A stretch of DNA of 64,000 bases, from the NCBI GenBank assembly GCA_002559145.1, contig NTXX01000011.1:162821-226820 (forward strand), in the 5' to 3' direction. Position numbers and translations under genes: made by a program. The notes under the pieces were generated by a model, which was not told the origin of the DNA, ran no database searches, and saw only the letters and a list, made by a program, of their open reading frames with translations. Of this stretch, positions 40,970 to 50,196 are shown piece after piece; position 1 is the first letter of the stretch, and each line of letters starts with the position of its first letter. This DNA comes from Bacillus sp. AFS006103. GTDB taxonomy: Bacteria; Bacillota; Bacilli; Bacillales; Cytobacillaceae.

Positions 40970-42637
40970 TTGATAAAGAAACTAAATAATTCCATTAAGT
41001 TAATCACACTTGGTGGTATAGGAGAAATCGGAAAGAATATGTATCTTGTTGAGGTGGACAAGGATATATTTGTCATTGATGCCGGCTTAATGTTCCCCGA
41101 GGAAGAAATGCTTGGCATAGATATAGTGATTCCGGATCTCACCTACTTAAAAGAAAATAAGGATCGTGTAAAAGCAATTTTCCTTACACATGGACATGAA
41201 GATCATATCGGGGCGTTATCGTATGTACTTCGTGAATTAGATGTTCCTGTGTATGGAACCAAGTTAACCCTTGCCCTTGCAAATGCCAAACTTAAAGAGC
41301 AAGATTATTTTGGTAAAGCACATTTTATTGAGGTTAATTCGGATACGATTGTTAACTTGGATTCTGTGGAAGTAAGCTTTTTTAAAACAAATCATAGTAT
41401 CCCTGATTCTGTTGGTGTTTGTATTCATACATCTGAAGGAATCATTGTTTATACTGGTGATTTTAAATTTGATCAAGCGGCGACAAAGCTTTATAAACCA
41501 GAAATAGGCAAAATGGCATCGATTGGGGAACAAGGAGTATTATGTTTGTTATCGGATAGTACAGAAGCAGAAAAGCCTGGCTACACGGCATCAGAAGCAA
41601 TTGTTGAGCGTGAAATGTCTAATGCTTTCTATAATGCACCAGGGAGAATCATCGCTGCGTGCTTTGCTTCTGATATTAATAGAATCCAGCATATTTTTGA
41701 TGCAGCACAGGAGAACGGACGTAAAGTAGCAGTAGTAGGTAAAAGTCTTGAACGAATTTATCATATTGCCCTTGATTTAGGTTATTTAGAAGTTGCAGAG
41801 GATTTAATCATTCCTATTAGTGAGATAAAAGACTATCAAGACCGTGAAATTGTCGTGTTAATGACAGGAAGTCAGGGTGAACCGATAGAGGCTTTACAAA
41901 AAATGGCGAAACAAATTGATAAAGTGATTAATATTCAAAAGGGTGATACCGTATTAATTGCGGCCTCACCACTTAGAGGCAGTGAAGTATTTTTATTTAA
42001 AACTGTTGATATGCTTTTTAGAGCTGGTGCCAATGTTATATCTGGGAAAAGGACCATCCATGTTTCAAGTCATGGAAGTCAAGAAGAATTAAAATTTATG
42101 ATTAACTTGATGAAGCCCAAATATTTGATACCTGTTCACGGGGAATTTAGGATGCTGAAGGCTCATCGGAAATTGGCGATGGAATGTGGACTTACTAATG
42201 AACAAATTTTAATTCCTGACCGCGGCGATATCGTTGAATGGAAGGAAGGGAAACTTACACTTGCCGGGAAAGTACCATCTGGGAATATCCTTATCGATGG
42301 TATTGGGGTTGGAGATGTAGGAAATATTGTCCTTCGTGATCGCAGGCTTTTATCACAGGATGGAATTCTTATTGTGGTAGTAACCCTAACAAGACATGAG
42401 CGGAAAATAGCCGCAGGACCTGAAATAATCTCTAGAGGGTTTGTTTATGTTCGCGAATCCGAAAAATTGATGGAGGATTCAACCAAATTAGTTCGGGACA
42501 TTGTTGAAAGGAATATTGCAAAAGATTCCTTTGAATGGTCAAGCTTGAAGCAGGATATCAGAGAAGAATTAAATCGAAATTTATTTGAAAAGACGAAAAG
42601 AAGACCAATGATTCTCCCAATCATTATGGAAATCTAA
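40970..42637 (+). CDS. rnjB: Ribonuclease J2
   Basis: RNase J enzymes are metallo-beta-lactamase/beta-CASP nucleases in mRNA decay and maturation. The TTG at 40970, 9 bases after AGGAGG, gives 555 residues, the length of B. subtilis RNase J2. The gene occupies the rnjB position between dapA and tepA. The zinc motif HGHEDH (74-79) is complete, while the B. subtilis J2 motif is, as I recall, degenerate (HGHDEN). TGDFKFD, SHGSQEELK and PVHGEFRML complete the active-site motifs. Assignment as J2 rests on synteny; rnjA would lie elsewhere. Confidence 0.9.
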   Translation: MIKKLNNSIKLITLGGIGEIGKNMYLVEVDKDIFVIDAGLMFPEEEMLGIDIVIPDLTYLKENKDRVKAIFLTHGHEDHIGALSYVLRELDVPVYGTKLTLALANAKLKEQDYFGKAHFIEVNSDTIVNLDSVEVSFFKTNHSIPDSVGVCIHTSEGIIVYTGDFKFDQAATKLYKPEIGKMASIGEQGVLCLLSDSTEAEKPGYTASEAIVEREMSNAFYNAPGRIIAACFASDINRIQHIFDAAQENGRKVAVVGKSLERIYHIALDLGYLEVAEDLIIPISEIKDYQDREIVVLMTGSQGEPIEALQKMAKQIDKVINIQKGDTVLIAASPLRGSEVFLFKTVDMLFRAGANVISGKRTIHVSSHGSQEELKFMINLMKPKYLIPVHGEFRMLKAHRKLAMECGLTNEQILIPDRGDIVEWKEGKLTLAGKVPSGNILIDGIGVGDVGNIVLRDRRLLSQDGILIVVVTLTRHERKIAAGPEIISRGFVYVRESEKLMEDSTKLVRDIVERNIAKDSFEWSSLKQDIREELNRNLFEKTKRRPMILPIIMEI

Positions 42638-42641
42638 AAAG

Positions 42642-42674
42642 AAGGCACTGGGTCGGGTCCAGTGCTTTTTATTT
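42642..42674 (+). terminator. Intrinsic terminator after rnjB
   Basis: GCACTGG (42645-42651) and CCAGTGC (42659-42665) form the core stem, extended by A-T pairs, then TTTTTATTTT. Confidence 0.85.
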
Positions 42675-42675
42675 T

Positions 42676-42723
42676 AAGCATGAAACTACCTCATATAGGT
42701 AAATACTAACCTATATCATGCTT
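42676..42723 (+). promoter_or_regulatory. tepA leader: sigma-G-like promoter inside an inverted repeat
   Basis: GCATG (42678-42682) and AATACTA (42702-42708) resemble the sigma-G pattern GnATr-N18-CATnnTA, with a 19-base spacer. The same bases form a large inverted repeat: ATATAGGT (42693-42700) with ACCTATAT (42709-42716), and outside it AAGCATG (42676-42682) with CATGCTT (42717-42723). Confidence 0.4.
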
Positions 42724-42738
42724 GAAGGGAGTATTAGG

Positions 42739-43494
42739 ATGAATAATGATTTACAAAAAAATGAAGCTGAAAATCAAGAGGGCGGGGAGCCTCAAAAAGA
42801 GGACAAACCTTCTTCAACTTTAATGGAAAAAATTCAGCAACTAGGACAAACCAATGTACCACAGCTTTCAACAGACTCTAAAATTCATTGTTTAACGATA
42901 ATTGGACAAATCGAAGGACATTTAGCCCTTCCACCACAAAATAAAACGACAAAATATGAACATTTAATTCCACAACTCGTTGCAATAGAACAAAATCCAA
43001 AAATCGAAGGAGTCCTTATTATTTTAAATACGGTTGGCGGCGATGTTGAGGCTGGTCTAGCAATATCTGAAATGCTTGCCACATTATCAAAGCCAACTGT
43101 TTCCATTGTATTAGGAGGAGGGCATTCAATAGGGGTGCCGATTGCCGTTTCCTGTGACTATTCATTTATCGCGGAGACCGCTACAATGACCATCCATCCG
43201 ATCCGATTGACAGGTCTTGTGATTGGAGTTCCGGCAACCTTTGAGTATATGGATAAAATGCAAGAGCGGGTTGTCAACTTTGTAACTAAGCATTCCAAAA
43301 TAACGGAAGAAACCTTTAAAGACCTAATGTTTGCTAAGGGGAATTTAACAAGAGACATTGGAACGAATGTCATTGGTGTGGATGCCGTAAAAACAGGGCT
43401 AATTGATGAAGTAGGCGGACTAGGCAAGGCCATGAAAAAGTTAAATGAATTGATGGAACTTCATAAAGAAAAGAACGAGGGGTTAGTTCAATGA
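42739..43494 (+). CDS. tepA: ClpP-like protease TepA
   Basis: ClpP-fold serine protease of 251 residues. In B. subtilis TepA was first described as translocation-enhancing and later linked to sporulation. The start at 42739 follows AAGGGAG; the ATG at 42718 is inside the leader inverted repeat. The N-terminal 45 residues are polar and acidic. The likely nucleophile is Ser130 in GGGHSIGVP, and [11 protein letters not shown] supplies the histidine region. It overlaps ylzJ by 4 bases. Confidence 0.92.
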   Translation: MNNDLQKNEAENQEGGEPQKEDKPSSTLMEKIQQLGQTNVPQLSTDSKIHCLTIIGQIEGHLALPPQNKTTKYEHLIPQLVAIEQNPKIEGVLIILNTVGGDVEAGLAISEMLATLSKPTVSIVLGGGHSIGVPIAVSCDYSFIAETATMTIHPIRLTGLVIGVPATFEYMDKMQERVVNFVTKHSKITEETFKDLMFAKGNLTRDIGTNVIGVDAVKTGLIDEVGGLGKAMKKLNELMELHKEKNEGLVQ

Positions 43495-43727
43495 TTCTTT
43501 ATACAATGATGCCGCCTGAACTGATTTTTCCATATGAGGCCGAGTCACCTAGTAATCAACAAATGGTAAGCTATCAAGGCATACCACTCTTAGTAGAGAT
43601 GATGGATGGGCAAAATGTTCAAGTTGTCCGGATTCTGAGTACTGATCCACAGCATTATATGGACAATCAAATATGCCCGGGTGCAAAAATTTCTTTCGCG
43701 AACCTAGAAGGATTGCCCGCATTGTAA
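43491..43727 (+). CDS. ylzJ: YlzJ family small protein
   Basis: A 78-residue protein of the YlzJ family, always linked to tepA. It begins [16 protein letters not shown] and contains [24 protein letters not shown]. The ATG overlaps the tepA stop (ATGA), indicating coupled translation and a shared job. No catalytic motif is visible, and the function is unknown. Confidence 0.88.
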   Translation: MILYTMMPPELIFPYEAESPSNQQMVSYQGIPLLVEMMDGQNVQVVRILSTDPQHYMDNQICPGAKISFANLEGLPAL

Positions 43728-43759
43728 TAGTAGATTATGGTATAATCAGGTAAGATACA

Positions 43760-43798
43760 AGAGCAGCCACCTTAGGCTGCTTTCTTCCTTTTTTACCC
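43760..43798 (+). terminator. Intrinsic terminator after tepA-ylzJ
   Basis: AGCAGCC (43762-43768) and GGCTGCT (43775-43781) form a perfect 7-bp stem with a 6-base loop, followed by a T-rich tract broken by C residues. Confidence 0.75.
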
Positions 43799-43859
43799 TT
43801 TTATCTTGAATTAATAGATAAGAAATGAATATACCATAACGAAATAACAAGGTGATTAA

Positions 43860-46205
43860 ATGGCAAAGAAAAAAAGACGACAACCAAAAAAGAGAGATAA
43901 CCATCTCAAAAAGACTGTACAATTTGAATTATCCGCACTGGCTCTTCTAGCAATAGCGATCATCTCGATAGCAAAACTCGGTGCAGTAGGCAAGGCAACC
44001 GTTATTTTCTTCCGTTTTTGGATGGGAGAATGGTATATGCTTAGTTTAATTGGGCTAATTGTATTAAGTGTTTTTTTGATGTGGAAACGAACAATTCCTT
44101 TTTTCTTCCATATTAAATTGGTAGGAAGTTATTTTATTACTTCTGCTATTCTACTTTTAAGCCATGTAACCCTATTTCATTTGCTGACCAATGATGGGAA
44201 ATTTAAAGATCCTAGTGTGATCGGAAATACATGGGAATTGTTCATGATGGAACTTAGAGGTGAAACAAGCACCACCGATCTTGGCGGGGGAATGATAGGG
44301 GCAATTTTATTTGCCTTATTCCATTATTTATTTGCTGAAACAGGTACGAAAATTATTGCATTTATCTTTATCTTAATTGGAATTATTTTACTTACAGGTA
44401 AATCTTTTGGAGATTTTATTGGGAAAATCATGATTGTAATGGCTGACTTTTCAAAAAGTCAGTGGGATGCCTTTAAAATGGACATGACAGACTGGAAACA
44501 AAAACAACAAGAGCGAAAGGCAGAAAAAATAGCTCAGAAGAGACAAGCGCAGGAAACCCGTGAACAAAATCAGCCTGTCCCAAATGTAGAAACACCATCT
44601 CTACATGAGGAAATCCTAACAACGGAACCTATTATATCTAGTTTTGCGGATCGAGCAAATTTAGAAGAAATAGAAAACGATTCCCATCCTAGTGAGGAAA
44701 CAAAGGCAAAAGGAACCCATGAAGAGAACGATGATCCGATTCCGCCCATCACCTTTACTGAGGTGGAAAATACCTCCTATGAGCTGCCGCCGCTTCGATT
44801 GCTTAAGCTACCCAAGAAAACAGATCAAAGTGGGGAGTATGAACTAATTCATGCGAATGCGGCAAAGCTAGAAAGGACCTTCCAGAGTTTTGGCGTGAAA
44901 GCGCGTGTCACACAAGTACACTTAGGACCAGCTGTTACAAAATATGAGGTTCATCCTGATGTCGGGGTTAAAGTTAGTAAAATTGTCAGTTTAAGCGATG
45001 ACTTAGCCTTAGCACTAGCTGCTAAGGGTATCCGAATTGAAGCTCCAATTCCTGGTAAATCTGCCATAGGAATTGAAGTTCCTAATACTGAAGTGGCCAT
45101 GGTTTCCCTTCGTGAAGTGCTTGAAGCTACGCAAAATGACAAGCCGGATTCAAAGCTTCTTATTGCCTTAGGTAGGGATATTACAGGTGAAGCCGTGTTA
45201 GCTGAATTAAATAAAATGCCCCATTTACTGGTTGCAGGTGCAACGGGAAGTGGGAAAAGTGTTTGTATAAACGGTATTATCACAAGTATATTAATGCGAG
45301 CAAAGCCTCATGAAGTAAAATTAATGATGATTGACCCTAAAATGGTCGAATTGAATGTCTATAACGGTATTCCACACTTATTAGCGCCAGTTGTAACGAA
45401 TCCAAAAAAAGCCTCACAAGCTCTGCAAAAGGTAGTAAGTGAAATGGAAAGGCGTTACGAATTGTTCTCCCATACGGGAACACGTAATATTGAGGGCTAT
45501 AATGACCATGTTAGAAGGCATAATTTAGAGGAAAACGATAAGCAGCCTTTGCTGCCATATATCGTTGTTATAGTCGATGAGTTGGCTGACTTAATGATGG
45601 TTGCTTCTTCCGATGTGGAAGATGCGATTACTCGCCTAGCCCAGATGGCGCGTGCTGCAGGAATTCATTTAATTATTGCAACGCAACGCCCATCAGTTGA
45701 TGTTATTACAGGGGTAATTAAAGCGAATATTCCATCTAGAATTGCCTTTGCAGTTTCAAGTGCCACCGATTCAAGAACAATATTAGACATGGGTGGTGCT
45801 GAAAAACTATTGGGAAGAGGGGATATGTTATTCCTCCCGGTTGGAGAGGCCAAACCAGTTCGTGTGCAAGGAGCTTTCTTATCAGATCAAGAGGTAGAGG
45901 ACACGGTTGAATTTGTTATTTCCCAACAGAAAGCGCAATACCAGGAAGATATGATTCCTGATGATATCCCTGAAGTATCAGGTGTGGTTGATGATGATAT
46001 ATATGATGAGGCAGTTGAGCTAATTATTGAAATGCAAACAGCATCTGTTTCGATGTTACAAAGACGGTTCCGTATAGGCTATACAAGAGCAGCTAGGTTA
46101 ATTGATGAAATGGAAGCACGCGGTATTGTTGGTCCATATGAGGGCAGTAAGCCACGAGCTGTTCTCCAATCAAAACCTAAAGATAAAGAAGAACAAAGTT
46201 CATAA
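43860..46205 (+). CDS. ftsK: DNA translocase FtsK/SpoIIIE
   Basis: Septal DNA pump of 781 residues. At this position in B. subtilis the gene is spoIIIE, which moves the chromosome into the forespore. Four hydrophobic segments occupy about residues 20-180. A charged Lys/Gln/Glu linker follows (about 200-310), then the RecA-like motor with Walker A GATGSGKS (460-467, Lys466). The C-terminal gamma winged helix that reads oriented DNA motifs includes [23 protein letters not shown]. The ATG follows AAGGTGA. Confidence 0.97.
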   Translation: MAKKKRRQPKKRDNHLKKTVQFELSALALLAIAIISIAKLGAVGKATVIFFRFWMGEWYMLSLIGLIVLSVFLMWKRTIPFFFHIKLVGSYFITSAILLLSHVTLFHLLTNDGKFKDPSVIGNTWELFMMELRGETSTTDLGGGMIGAILFALFHYLFAETGTKIIAFIFILIGIILLTGKSFGDFIGKIMIVMADFSKSQWDAFKMDMTDWKQKQQERKAEKIAQKRQAQETREQNQPVPNVETPSLHEEILTTEPIISSFADRANLEEIENDSHPSEETKAKGTHEENDDPIPPITFTEVENTSYELPPLRLLKLPKKTDQSGEYELIHANAAKLERTFQSFGVKARVTQVHLGPAVTKYEVHPDVGVKVSKIVSLSDDLALALAAKGIRIEAPIPGKSAIGIEVPNTEVAMVSLREVLEATQNDKPDSKLLIALGRDITGEAVLAELNKMPHLLVAGATGSGKSVCINGIITSILMRAKPHEVKLMMIDPKMVELNVYNGIPHLLAPVVTNPKKASQALQKVVSEMERRYELFSHTGTRNIEGYNDHVRRHNLEENDKQPLLPYIVVIVDELADLMMVASSDVEDAITRLAQMARAAGIHLIIATQRPSVDVITGVIKANIPSRIAFAVSSATDSRTILDMGGAEKLLGRGDMLFLPVGEAKPVRVQGAFLSDQEVEDTVEFVISQQKAQYQEDMIPDDIPEVSGVVDDDIYDEAVELIIEMQTASVSMLQRRFRIGYTRAARLIDEMEARGIVGPYEGSKPRAVLQSKPKDKEEQSS

Positions 46206-46235
46206 TTAAATAGAAAGTAGTAATCTCTTTCAAAG

Positions 46236-46280
46236 CCTTTATTATGTTAATGCGAAAAATACATAATAGAGGTTTTTTTT
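46236..46280 (+). terminator. Intrinsic terminator after ftsK
   Basis: CCTTTATTATGT (46236-46247) pairs with ACATAATAGAGG (46261-46272), 12 bp with one wobble, then eight T. Confidence 0.9.
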
Positions 46281-46512
46281 CGTGATAATAATTTAGGAGG
46301 AGTTATTAATAATATAGAACTTGGTACTAAATGTTCATAATGAAAATATACATGTGTTTAGAAATTCCTTCGAATTTCCCATTTAAAAATAGTTGGAAGT
46401 ACCTAGCTTTATTTGTGACAGCACCATTCATCCTATCTCATCAAATTTTTTTAATAGCTATTTATTTATCCCAAAAAAAATGTTAAGATAAATTTCGATT
46501 AGTAGAAATGAT

Positions 46513-46530
46513 ATCAGATGTCTGATGTCT
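46513..46530 (+). promoter_or_regulatory. Candidate operator before ymfC
   Basis: ATCAGA (46513-46518) and TCTGAT (46521-46526) are perfect inverted half-sites around TG. The same bases also form a direct repeat of GATGTCT (46517-46523 and 46524-46530). It lies 26 bases before a GntR-family gene, where autoregulatory operators are common. Confidence 0.45.
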
Positions 46531-46555
46531 AAGGAATAAGGCTGGAGGAAGCAGC

Positions 46556-47281
46556 ATGTCTATAAAATCAGATAACCGGCATTTATACTTACAAGTAATC
46601 GATCGGTTAAAGCAAGATATTGCAACAGGAGTATACAAAGAAAAAGAGAAGTTACCTTCTGAGTTTGATCTTGCTAAACAGCTTGGTGTGAGCAGGGCAA
46701 CGCTTCGGGAAGCATTACGCATTCTTGAAGAGGAAAACGTTATCATTCGGCGCCATGGTGTTGGAACCTTTATTAACGTTAAGCCATTGTTTACGTCAGG
46801 GATTGAACAACTTAACAGTGTTACTGCCATGATAAAACAAGCTGGAATGATACCAGGAACAATTTTCCTTAGATCATCAACGCAAGGTCCGACCGAAGAG
46901 GATATTCGTCGTTTCTCATGTTCTACTAGTGAGGAGATTTTCGTGATGGAGAGGGTTAGAACCGCAAATGGAGAACCAGTCGTCTACTGTATCGACAAGG
47001 TGCCAGAACGAATTTTGCCGGAAACCTTTTCCCATACAGAGGAATCTATTTTCCGTATTTTGGATGAGGAGGCAAACCGAAGAATTACATACGCGGTTGC
47101 CCAAATCGAGCCAATTGGCTATCATGACAAAATCTCCCCAATTCTAGAATGCGACCCAGAAACTGCTTTGTTAGTGTTAAAACAAATGCATTTCGATGAA
47201 ATGGATGAACCCATACTTTTTTCGGTAAACTATTTTAAAGCGGACAAGTTTAGTTTTCATGTCTTAAGGAAAAGAATATAA
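46556..47281 (+). CDS. ymfC: GntR/HutC family transcriptional regulator YmfC
   Basis: Regulator of 241 residues. The N-terminal GntR winged helix (about 8-75) contains [31 protein letters not shown], and the C-terminal UTRA ligand domain (about 90-235) includes [20 protein letters not shown]. HutC-subfamily regulators usually sense the substrate of a neighbouring gene. The next genes encode a nucleoside-type importer, so a purine or nucleoside ligand is a fair inference. AGGAAG precedes the ATG. Confidence 0.92.
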   Translation: MSIKSDNRHLYLQVIDRLKQDIATGVYKEKEKLPSEFDLAKQLGVSRATLREALRILEEENVIIRRHGVGTFINVKPLFTSGIEQLNSVTAMIKQAGMIPGTIFLRSSTQGPTEEDIRRFSCSTSEEIFVMERVRTANGEPVVYCIDKVPERILPETFSHTEESIFRILDEEANRRITYAVAQIEPIGYHDKISPILECDPETALLVLKQMHFDEMDEPILFSVNYFKADKFSFHVLRKRI

Positions 47282-47297
47282 TTTTTTTTTATCCATA

Positions 47298-47312
47298 ATG
47301 AAAACGCAAACA
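47298..47312 (+). promoter_or_regulatory. Catabolite-responsive element (cre) before nupN
   Basis: ATGAAAACGCAAACA matches the CcpA-site consensus WTGNAANCGNWNNCW at every defined position. It lies 57 bases before the nupN start, so carbon catabolite control of the importer by CcpA is likely. Confidence 0.65.
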
Positions 47313-47368
47313 GTTTTGCAACATAACCATTTTTACTAAATCAAACACATTCATAGGGGGTCAATACC

Positions 47369-48451
47369 ATGAAAAAGCGTAAAATTGGAATGGCATTATC
47401 ACTAGTTCTAGCTGCTGGTACACTTTTAGGAGCATGTGGGAAAAGTGATGACACAACCAAGGAACCAGCAAAGAGTGGAGAAAAGAAAACTGATTTCTCT
47501 GTAGCAATGGTTACTGATGTCGGCGGCGTTGATGACAAATCATTTAACCAATCTGCTTGGGAAGGTCTTCAAAAATTCGGTAAAGATAATGGAATGACAA
47601 AAGGTAAAGGCGGATATGATTACCTTCAATCAAAATCAGATGCTGATTATTCTACAAACTTAAATACTCTTGCACGCCAAGACTTTGACTTAGTATACGG
47701 AATTGGTTTCTTAATGCAAGCTGCAGTTGAAGAGATTGCGAAACAACAAAAGGATTCAAAATTTGCAATTATTGATGCAGAGGTTAAACAACCAAACGTA
47801 GCAAGTGTACTTTTCAAAGAGCAAGAAGCTGCATTCCTTGCTGGTGTAGCAGCCGCACTCCAAACAAAATCTAATCATATCGGTTTCATCGGTGGTATGG
47901 AGATTCCTGTAATTGAGCGCTTTGAATCTGGTTTCTTAGCAGGTGTTAAAGCTGCAAAACCAGAAGTAAAAGTGGATGTTCAATACTCAGGTGCATTTGA
48001 TAAAGCGGAACTTGGACAAAATATTGCTTCTAAAATGTATTCTTCTGGTGCGGACGTAATTTTCCATGCTGCTGGAGGTACTGGTAATGGTCTTTTCAAA
48101 GAAGCTACTGACAGAAAAGCAAAAGATCCTAGCAAAGAAATTTGGGCTATCGGCGTAGACCGTGACCAAAATGATATGGGTCCAGATGTTGTCCTTACTT
48201 CAGCATTAAAACGTGTAGACGTAGCGGTTCAGGATTTATCTAAAAAAGCAATGGATGGTAATTTCCCTGGTGGGGAAGTTGCATTATACGGATTAACTGA
48301 AGATGGAGTTGGCGTAGCCCCAATTAATGCTAAAGCAGATAAAAAAGCTGAGATTGAAGCTTCCATTAAAGACTGGGTTGAAAAGATTAAATCAGGTGCA
48401 GTAAAAGTTCCAGGAACTCGTGATGAATTAAAGAATTTTAGTGCAAAATAA
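47369..48451 (+). CDS. nupN: BMP-family nucleoside-binding lipoprotein (NupN/YufN-like)
   Basis: Substrate-binding lipoprotein of 360 residues, of the Med/PnrA (BMP) family that binds purine nucleosides outside the membrane. The signal peptide ends in the lipobox LGAC with Cys23. The mature part has FSVAMVTDVGGVDDKSFNQSAWEG and GFIGGMEIPVIERFESGF, typical of PnrA-like proteins. It is followed by an ATPase and two permeases in the order of B. subtilis nupNOPQ, where the system imports guanosine. Strong hairpins separate it from nupO. Confidence 0.92.
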   Translation: MKKRKIGMALSLVLAAGTLLGACGKSDDTTKEPAKSGEKKTDFSVAMVTDVGGVDDKSFNQSAWEGLQKFGKDNGMTKGKGGYDYLQSKSDADYSTNLNTLARQDFDLVYGIGFLMQAAVEEIAKQQKDSKFAIIDAEVKQPNVASVLFKEQEAAFLAGVAAALQTKSNHIGFIGGMEIPVIERFESGFLAGVKAAKPEVKVDVQYSGAFDKAELGQNIASKMYSSGADVIFHAAGGTGNGLFKEATDRKAKDPSKEIWAIGVDRDQNDMGPDVVLTSALKRVDVAVQDLSKKAMDGNFPGGEVALYGLTEDGVGVAPINAKADKKAEIEASIKDWVEKIKSGAVKVPGTRDELKNFSAK

Positions 48452-48460
48452 TTTTTGTGA

Positions 48461-48503
48461 GGAATAAGCAGGATTGATTATCATCTTGCTTATTCCTTCC
48501 TTA
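48461..48503 (+). terminator. Hairpin after nupN, possible partial terminator
   Basis: GGAATAAGCA (48461-48470) and TGCTTATTCC (48487-48496) form a perfect 10-bp stem with a 16-base loop, followed by TTCCTTAT. It may stabilise the nupN message or lower transcription of nupOPQ. Confidence 0.6.
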
Positions 48504-48508
48504 TGAAT

Positions 48509-48550
48509 CTTAACTGAAGGGTAGAATAAATATTCTACTTTTCATTTAAG
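48509..48550. other. Long inverted repeat between nupN and nupO
   Basis: GTAGAATA/TATTCTAC (48521-48528 and 48531-48538) is extended by CTTAACTGAAGG (48509-48520) against TTTTCATTTAAG (48539-48550). The whole makes a stem of about 20 bp with one mismatch and two wobbles. No long T run follows it directly. Confidence 0.65.
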
Positions 48551-48593
48551 ATTTTAGTGGGGAGGAAATCCCTGTTTTTTTAAAACGTTGGAA

Positions 48594-48604
48594 AGGTCTG
48601 ACCT
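48594..48604 (+). promoter_or_regulatory. Perfect palindrome before nupO, possible operator
   Basis: AGGTC-T-GACCT is an 11-base perfect palindrome 56 bases before the nupO start. The form GGTCnGACC resembles some GntR-family operators. No second copy was found near ymfC or nupN. Confidence 0.35.
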
Positions 48605-48660
48605 CTTACTACTGTTGGTCAATTTTTCCTTTTACCTTATCACAGGGAGTGAGAAAAAGA

Positions 48661-50196
48661 ATGGAATATGTAATTGAAATGCTCAACATCCGTAAAGAGT
48701 TTAATGGCTTCGTTGCGAATGATAACATAACCCTCCAATTAAAAAGAGGTGAAATTCATGCCTTGCTAGGCGAAAATGGTGCTGGAAAATCGACCTTGAT
48801 GAATGTTCTCTTCGGATTATACCAACCCGAACAAGGTGAAATACGTGTTAAAGGCAAACCAGTGAACATCGCAAACCCTAATATTGCAAACGACCTTGGA
48901 ATTGGAATGGTCCATCAGCATTTTATGTTGGTTGACACATTTACAGTTACTGAAAATATTATTCTTGGTAGAGAAATTACATCTGCCGGAAAAATCGATA
49001 TTAAAAAGGCCGAGCAGCAGGTTAGAGAAATTTCTGAACGTTATGGATTAGCCGTCGACCCACAAGCGAAGATTTCCGATATTACCGTAGGTATGCAGCA
49101 ACGTGTTGAAATCTTAAAGACACTCTATCGAGGGGCAGAAATTCTTATTTTTGACGAACCAACTGCTGTATTAACACCTCAAGAGATTAAAGAATTAATC
49201 CAAATTATGAAAACGTTAATCAAAGAAGGCAAATCAATTATTTTAATTACCCATAAACTTAAAGAGATAATGGAAGTTTCTGATCGCTGTACTGTTATTC
49301 GTAAAGGGAAGGGGATTGGAACTGTAACGGTTAGCGAAACCAATCCTAATGAACTTGCCAGCTTAATGGTTGGACGCGAGGTTGTCTTTAAAACTGATAA
49401 AAAGGAAGCAACTCCAAAACAAGAAGTACTTGAAATCAAGGATTTAGTCGTTAAAGACCCACGTGGTGTTACGGTAGTAAATGGACTAAATCTATCAGTT
49501 CGTGCTGGAGAGATTGTCGGGATCGCAGGAGTCGATGGGAATGGACAATCTGAATTTATTGAAGCCATTACAGGTTTACGCAAGGCTGAAAGTGGCAGTG
49601 TAAAATTAAATGGCAAAGAATTAATCAATCATACACCAAGGCAAATTACTGAATCGGGCGTTGCTCATATTCCACAAGATCGACACAAGCATGGGTTAGT
49701 TTTAAACTTCCCAATTGGCGAGAACATGGTTTTACAAACTTATAATAAAAAGCCATTCTCAAAGAACGGAATCTTAAACTTTAGTGAAATTTATAAAAAA
49801 GCAAAAACGCTTATAAGTGAGTTTGATGTTCGGACTCCAAGTGAATACACTTTGGCACGTGCTCTCTCTGGTGGTAATCAACAAAAGGCGATTATTGGAC
49901 GTGAAATTGATCGGAACCCTGACTTATTGATTGCGGCTCAGCCAACTCGAGGTTTGGATGTTGGAGCCATTGAATTCATTCATAAACGCTTAATTGAGCA
50001 GCGCGATCATGGGAAAGGTGTCTTGCTTATCTCCTTTGAATTGGATGAAATTATGAATGTTAGTGACCGTATTGCTGTTATATATGAAGGGAAAATCGTA
50101 GCTATTGTTAATCCAAAGGAAACGACGGAGCAGGAACTTGGATTATTGATGGCTGGATCGAATAGAAAGGAAGCAGGTGAACAATCACATGTCTAA
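48661..50196 (+). CDS. nupO: Nucleoside ABC transporter ATP-binding protein (NupO-like)
   Basis: Energising subunit with two ABC domains in one 511-residue chain. The first domain is complete: Walker A GENGAGKST, Q-loop region MVHQHFML, signature-like ISDITVGMQQRVEILK and Walker B LIFDEPTAVLT. The second has GVDGNGQSEF in place of a classic Walker A, LSGGNQQKAIIGRE and LIAAQPTRGLD. It is thus degenerate at Walker A and Walker B, a normal trait of this transporter class. The start at 48661 follows GGGAGTGAG. It overlaps nupP by 8 bases. Confidence 0.93.
   Translation: MEYVIEMLNIRKEFNGFVANDNITLQLKRGEIHALLGENGAGKSTLMNVLFGLYQPEQGEIRVKGKPVNIANPNIANDLGIGMVHQHFMLVDTFTVTENIILGREITSAGKIDIKKAEQQVREISERYGLAVDPQAKISDITVGMQQRVEILKTLYRGAEILIFDEPTAVLTPQEIKELIQIMKTLIKEGKSIILITHKLKEIMEVSDRCTVIRKGKGIGTVTVSETNPNELASLMVGREVVFKTDKKEATPKQEVLEIKDLVVKDPRGVTVVNGLNLSVRAGEIVGIAGVDGNGQSEFIEAITGLRKAESGSVKLNGKELINHTPRQITESGVAHIPQDRHKHGLVLNFPIGENMVLQTYNKKPFSKNGILNFSEIYKKAKTLISEFDVRTPSEYTLARALSGGNQQKAIIGREIDRNPDLLIAAQPTRGLDVGAIEFIHKRLIEQRDHGKGVLLISFELDEIMNVSDRIAVIYEGKIVAIVNPKETTEQELGLLMAGSNRKEAGEQSHV

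Larger units (their letters stand above)
46206..46555. other. 350-base gap between ftsK and ymfC, no gene seen
   Basis: Besides the ftsK terminator and the palindrome at 46513-46526, the stretch is AT-rich with no open frame of note. An AGGAGG near 46294 is not followed by a usable start. The ymfC promoter must lie here, but no pair of -35 and -10 boxes stands out. Confidence 0.6.

Noticed and set aside
47282..48660. Purine riboswitch before nupN or nupO
   Set aside because: I looked for the conserved three-way-junction core segments and did not find them.
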